Of a stretch of DNA of 64,000 nucleotides, positions 59,238 to 64,000 are shown piece after piece (the stretch's first letter is position 1; every line of letters begins with the position of its first letter). Below the pieces are notes generated by a model, which made no database searches, had not been told where the DNA came from, and saw nothing but the letters and a program-made list of their open reading frames with translations. The stretch comes from Rutstroemia sp. NJR-2017a BVV2 (Eukaryota > Ascomycota > Leotiomycetes > Helotiales > Rutstroemiaceae), in contig NJPS01000067.1 in assembly GCA_002946415.1 (NCBI GenBank), positions 496,001 through 560,000 on the forward strand, in the 5' to 3' direction. Made by a program: the position numbers and the translations under genes.

Positions 59238-60970
59238 CGGAGGAAAGACTGGTTTTGTTACAGCATTGTGGTGATTCAACCACCACCATTCATTTCATTT
59301 TCTTATATCATCTTTTGCTTACAAGTTCTGTAAATTGAGCGGTAACGTCACAATCATATCACAAAAGATCATAGCGAAGGCGCTTTTTATGGGGCTTTTA
59401 CGGCAGGCAAAGGCGAATGATGATTTTCGCATTGCAACACAGGATGGGCTTTTCTTTTTTTTTCTTTCTTGTTACTTTTTTGGATGAATCAAAACAGAAT
59501 CACTGGACTTTTGCGCCAAGGAAATCGGAATCATGGTCTTCTTCCGTTTCTCCCTGGTGCATATTAATCAAAGATCTCATTCTTGTCAATTCATTTTCTG
59601 TTCATCACAGGAGAGTGCTTCACTTGACGATTACCTTCAACATACCTCTCCTTTTTCTCTGTTTTCTTGCTTGATTTGGAGAATGGGGCTACGAAACATG
59701 GAGTTTGGGGCATCTCGGGTTGTTTTCCTTTTCAATTCTTCTTGTTCGGAATGGGGGCGGAAAAAAATGATATCACTCACACATATAGATGGCACTGGGA
59801 CCGTTTTTTTTTTTCTTGCAGAAGAAATACTTTTTACTTTTTTCCCTTCAACTTTACGTTCCTTTTAACAACTTTTTTCTTTTGTTTGAAAACTGATAGA
59901 TTCGGCTCGGGAATGCAATTATATCCGTGGTAGATTCTTTGACAACGGGCTTTTATGAGGGAAGAGGGGAGGATGGATGAATGGATGGATAGAAATGAAA
60001 TGATACGAGATGATTGCATTGGAGGCTCCGTTCTTCAATTCGAATGACAGACGGGAAATGATGAAGAAGCATTCAGCTTTTGTAGATTATTATGATGATG
60101 ATGAACCTTTGACGGCCTGATTGATGTATGCATGCTGGAGGGGAAATTGGAGTGTGTGAGTAGAGGAGGGGAAAAAGTTTGAGGATGGGATGGAGGGGAG
60201 AGGGGATAAATGGATCATCGAGATGGGGATTGGTGTATGAGGAGGGGAAAAGTTGAGGAGTTTTTGTACATATGTGGGAGTGAAAAGCCAAGCAAGTAAG
60301 CTTTGGACGAATGATTGTTGCGCGAGAGATGGAGTTGGGAGTTGGAGAGGAGAGTTGAGTCGAGCGTTGATGGATTGATATGATACCTACTTAGATGCGA
60401 GCGAGGAGATGGGGGTAGATGAATGAATGGAGTTACACCCTTTGTGGTACAGTGAAGGGATGGAAATGCATCTTGAGTGAGTTGAGTGAGTTGAGTGAGT
60501 GAGCGGATCCTGTGCCGATATCGGTGATCTATTATATACTTCTTTGTAGAAAGAAGGTGTAATTTCTTACTCGAAGAGGTTGAAGACGACGCATATATGA
60601 ATGAGCCTTTCAATCTTGAAATGGTTATAAGAATCCCGTTTATGTTCTTTTGAGAACGAAGGTTGGTGGCAATGGTGGAAACGATTTAGTTATTGTGTAG
60701 ACGGCAGACCTTTATATTGAGTCTCAAACTATCTATTGTAATGGAACCTCAGCGGTATAAACAGATTTCTATGGGTTTGGTCGGTTATATTATAAGAGAA
60801 ATTGGATAAGGGGAGTAAAAACTAATAAGTATTTCAGGAACAAGTCGGCGTCATCATAACAGAAGCAAAACATAAAAGAAGGACAAATAATTAATATCTA
60901 CAAGGAATTAGAGACTTCACCACGAACTCTCTGAGTCTATCTCTTCTTTCACCTCCCAACAGACAACATC
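59238..60970. other. convergent 3' regions, 1.7 kb
   Basis: T-rich near 59450-59900, A/G-rich afterwards, with short GAGTT/TGAGT copies at about 60476-60501. I see no gene. Confidence 0.4.
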
Positions 60971-62353
60971 CTAAATATGTGGCAAGGAGTCCACCCACTT
61001 CAAAGTCTTATAAACATCCGGATTCTGACCCCGGAAAGCAAGTACATCTTCCAGCAAAAGATACGTCCGCGAGATGACATACGCAGCACCACATAACAGT
61101 GCCGGTAAAAGCACCTTCAACGGCATCGTCAACGATGGATCTGCATTGGGGGAAATATTCGAGAGTCCCCGAATCAGTCTTTTTCCCCGCCCCTTGCAAG
61201 AATTCCCTCCCGGTTCATAAATCGCACCGCTACGTTTACTTGCTTCGAATCGCTCGCATGCATTCCTTTTCACATCCGGGAACCAATGAAGCAGGATCTC
61301 GTGATACATCCCGCCGATTCCGATCACAGCTACGAGTATGCATGAGCAGGCCCTCCATGCTTGCCGCTCCAATGGGCTGGGAAAGTCGAAGTTCCAGGCG
61401 ATGAGATTGGTGCCCCAGGATAGGAGGCCGGAGACAGCAAGGATTCCCATGCCGATGGAGGATGCAGATGGGAAGTTGTCGTCGCGGCGCCAGGGGATAG
61501 GTCGTGCTGGATTGTTGCGCATCAGGAATAGCGCGGATAGTAGGTTCAGACAATATCGCTACGCGACTTCGTAATATGTTCGTTCGGGCTTCAGAAAGTC
61601 GAGAGGGGTGTCGTACCAGTCTATTTCAGTGTGTGATACGCCTGCCCTTGCGTACATTTCTGCTATCGTAACATCGAGCTCGATGACTCTTCGCGTTTCG
61701 ATGTCCGTAGGCTTGTGCAGCCACAGTAGGGAAACCCCAATCGTCGTAATGATGAAACCGATGGTTGTAAGTTCCAGCGTGGTAATAGCAAGACGCTGCA
61801 CTCCCCGCGCAATGCAGCTTATCAAGAACCACAGTATCTGCACTATGGCATAGATGCGCACCAATGCATTCTTTTTATTTTTGTCGTCAATCTCGCGTTT
61901 GTCGAGGACAAGCTGGGTTGAAATAACAGGCTCCTTGATCCATTCCTCGTCGATCAAGTAGATGATTTCGTTCGCGTCAAGCGGCCATGTGACGCCGTCT
62001 TTGGTTCGTATAACGAAGCCGCCCATGTCGGCATAGAATGCGTGAGTCATGGACCAATTTCGGATTCCGCGTTGCTGGAAGTTCAGACATGACTTGCGCG
62101 CAGACTCCCACTGTCTGATGGTGAGTAGGAGCAGAAAATCGGGCCCGAGGATACACAATCCTGCCAGTTTGAGCTTCCGGTAGACTTTTGCCCAGGTGCT
62201 TTCTCTATAAGGACCGATGTTGACGCATAAGACGGACCAAATGCAGATGAAAATGGTGAAGGTGCAGGAGAATACTATGTCCATTGTGCCCCTGTGATCA
62301 GGAGAATCCGTCCAGCCCTGTAGTAGGGTAGTTTGGGTTGTGTTATTCGACAT
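60971..62353 (-). pseudogene. multi-pass fungal membrane protein with an in-frame TAG
   Basis: Belongs to a large fungal-specific family of polytopic membrane proteins that start near QGWTDSPDHRGTMDIVFSC and share HAFYADMGGF; function unknown. The frame runs from 62353 to 60971 (460 codons) and is broken only by TAG at 61561-61559, between YYEVA and RYCLNLLSALFLM. Before it: helices IVFSCTFTIFICIWSVLCV, LCILGPDFLLLLTI, YAIVQILWFLISCIA and LTTIGFIITTIGVSLLWL, plus YDTPLDF. After it, still in the same frame: IGMGILAVSGLLSWGTNLIA, ACSCILVAVIGIGGMYHEIL and LKVLLPALLCGAAYVISRTY, with the typical WNFDFPS. So the C-terminal third is lost by one nonsense codon (CAG to TAG would suffice). A 264-residue product could still be made. 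Confidence 0.75.
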
Positions 62354-62924
62354 GTTTAATCTTTACGGCGGGGTAGGGAAAACACAGGAAGCGAGAGAAT
62401 GAGAAGGCTGTATATATCCAACGCTTATCGGAATAGTATGTAGCAATATTAGGAAGAAGCCTGTCTATCTTGGACTCTTGGGTGAGGTCCTATGGATGGA
62501 TATGAGATGTACTGTAGTTTTACAACATAGGAAAGCTCTGACTCTCAGAGCGAATGATGATATACAATGGCCCATAAAGCCGGAACTAGAACCTCCGTGT
62601 GGGCCACATCTTCCATAGGCTTATAGGAGGTAATTTCCTACAGGATATAAAATGGGGTCATGATCTATCTGAGGGCCAGTTTCCTGGAGAGCTATAGTAG
62701 ATATATTTGTGGTGGACACTATCGTATATTCTACGAAGCAAAGGGCAATTGGTGGCACCAGCGAGGTTTTAGGTAGTGGTGACAGAGAGATTAGGTGGCG
62801 CCAGTATAGCTCACTTGAGCGTATTCCTTTATACGATAGTGTCCATCTGTTGAACCTTTCGTAAAAGATGAAATTAAAAGGCTTTCGGATAGGTGTGGGG
62901 TGTGATAGTTCTCTTAATCGTGTA
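62354..62924. other. intergenic between the membrane gene and the NACHT relic
   Basis: 570 bp that contains the 133-bp inverted-repeat element below. Confidence 0.4.
62713..62845. mobile_element. 133-bp MITE-like element with 16-bp perfect inverted ends
   Basis: TGGACACTATCGTATA at 62713-62728 is repeated exactly in reverse complement at 62830-62845. The interior has no coding capacity and holds GGTGGCACCAG and GGTGGCGCCAG 50 bp apart. The size and ends fit a small non-autonomous DNA element or a cruciform/hairpin. I see no clear target-site duplication, so the class is open. Confidence 0.5.
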
Positions 62925-62927
62925 TAG

Positions 62928-63203
62928 CTACACATAGATCATCTCTCGAGCAAACCAACGCCTGAGGATATCGAAGATGCATTGAAGAGCTTACCCCTGA
63001 ATGAAGGATAAGATATAATGTATAGCCAAGCGATGGAAAGAATTAACAAGCAAATGAAGGACCATCGAGCACTCGCAAAAAAGGTTCTGGCTTGGATTCT
63101 CCACGTAAAACAGCCTTTCAGCACTGCAGAGGTCCAGCACGGCGTCGTTATTAGGGACAGAATAGTAGAACTGAAGGAGAAGTTGTTGAAGGTCTTATTC
63201 TGA
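62928..63203 (+). pseudogene. relic of a NACHT/winged-helix STAND NTPase (ankyrin-type fungal NLR)
   Basis: In one frame the sequence reads LHIDHLSSKPTPEDIEDALK, then SLPLNEG, a TAA stop, then DIMYSQAMERIN and LAKKVLAWILHVKQPFSTAEVQHG. This matches the region after the NACHT domain in fungal NLR-like proteins, where the usual pattern is LHLDSL..K....I..AL..LP....YD.AM.RI.......A..VL.WI..A.RPLT..ELQHAL. The stop at 62996-62998 and a TAG at 62925-62927 just before LHID replace codons that are normally sense (Q in the second case). The flanks show no NTPase core or ankyrin repeats, so this is an isolated fragment. Confidence 0.7.
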
Positions 63204-63825
63204 CTGTGCTGAGTTAGTCACAATTGACGAGCAAAGAAAAGCAATATGGCTGGGTAGATGCCGATCATCGAAACTTGGAACACGATTCCATCAGAACTCA
63301 TATCACACTTCGTCCACTTTGTCCATTCTATGTCACCAGAAGGTCCAGAACACATCCAACTGCTCATTTCTCCCGGGCGGAGTGTGCTGAGCATGTATAT
63401 TATGTTACCGATGAGAAACCACCTCAACTGGGTTTTCCACCACGTCCAAGTCTCTCCTTGAATCATGTTCATCCGCAGTCTTGTAGAGCGAGCAATTGAG
63501 ACGCGTCTGGTCTGGTCTGGTCTGGTCGCGCGAGAATCGTAAACATACTGAAGTTGAATCATGAGGTGCTCTGGTGAAGATACATCGATTTCTATCATTT
63601 TCACGAAGATTGCCCATCAAGGAGAAATATCTTGGCAGGGATAAAAATAGACTGAGATGGGGCTAGTCTGGCGGTCGATTATTTGCTTGTAAACATGTCA
63701 CCACACCACAACACACAGGCAGGTAGAAGTTGCAAGTGCAAAGTCTAATCAACACGTTACTTCATGCGATATTGATTCAAGACTGCAAGCTTTGCAACCA
63801 AAGTCTAAACCATCGCAAAACACAC
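63204..63825. other. intergenic before the right-edge gene
   Basis: 620 bp. A minus-strand open frame at 63604-63218 has two hydrophobic stretches (WFLIGNIIYMLSTL and IGIYPAILLFFA) and a tandem GACCA run (63507-63528 region), but there is no homology I can name. I leave it unassigned. Confidence 0.35.
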
Positions 63826-64000
63826 ATGTCCTCAGCTACATTTCCCGAGACCAGCAACAGTAATGGAAGCGCGTCCGAGCTACCATATGATTGCACACCG
63901 CAACCACTACAAGCGCATGAACTCACTGAGTCTCGGTCTTTGCTCTTGAATCCTTATACGGATGGATTCGATTTTATTTACCCGGGTCAATGGACGGAGC
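63826..64000 (+). CDS. N-terminal start of an unidentified gene, cut by the right edge
   Basis: Open from ATG 63826 to the window end (58 codons). The N-terminus is Ser/Thr/Asn-rich (MSSATFPETSNSNGSASEL), followed by NPYTDGFDFIYPGQW. No domain is recognisable in this part. The upstream sequence lacks an in-frame ATG close by. Confidence 0.5.
   Translation, partial: MSSATFPETSNSNGSASELPYDCTPQPLQAHELTESRSLLLNPYTDGFDFIYPGQWTE

Noticed and set aside
61559..61620. Intron ending at the TAG of the membrane-protein gene (GTACGA donor)
   Set aside because: It would remove YDTPLDF, which I believe is conserved in this family, and leaves poor splice signals.

Overview
The window is nuclear DNA of a filamentous ascomycete (Pezizomycotina). 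Most genes have several short introns of about 50 to 100 nt with GTAAGT/GTATGT-type donors and CTAAC-like branch sites. The gene set is that of a filamentous fungus: HFI1, VAC7, INN1/Fic1, Sim3-type NASP, a BRE4-like FUSC protein, and a NACHT/winged-helix relic. A Leotiomycete is my guess from gene style only. I rebuilt the coding sequences by hand from splice signals, reading-frame phase and family homology; nothing was searched.

Layout. 1-7 kb: the 5' part of a bZIP factor, a lone DUF3253 gene, a gene-poor stretch, then a tandem pair of BTB/POZ genes of which the second has an in-frame stop. 7.8-16 kb: GYP1 (Rab GAP), HRP1 (two-RRM mRNA 3'-end factor with a large Q/M/G-rich tail), a PHYHD1-like dioxygenase and an intron-containing tRNA-Leu(UAA). 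16.9-31 kb: the C2 protein INN1/Fic1, a TMEM234-like protein, a hypothetical gene, proteasome subunit alpha1, a WKF-domain protein and a four-helix claudin/SUR7-like protein. 32-49 kb: GCP3, HFI1/ADA1, AIP1, a 1099-residue FUSC/BRE4-like transporter, DPB2 and the histone chaperone NASP/Sim3. 51-64 kb: a split-exon DUF2256-DUF3253 gene, 4.3 kb without a gene, VAC7, then a decayed end: a membrane-protein gene with an in-frame TAG, a 133-bp inverted-repeat element, a NACHT/winged-helix relic, and the start of an unidentified gene cut by the right edge.

Most genes are conserved housekeeping functions (cytokinesis, actin and microtubule dynamics, replication, chromatin, proteasome). Several are divergent pairs on short shared promoters: GYP1/HRP1, SCL1/WKF, GCP3/HFI1 and DPB2/NASP. 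The DPB2/NASP promoter carries two MluI cell-cycle boxes 11 bp apart, which fits shared S-phase control of a replicative polymerase subunit and a histone chaperone. I see no virus, CRISPR array, secondary-metabolite cluster or clearly new multi-gene system. The most interesting signals are the decayed genes, a stop-free 129-nt intron of multiple-of-three length in HRP1, the cell-cycle promoter, and a zinc-knuckle gene whose two halves are separated by a 496-nt intron.
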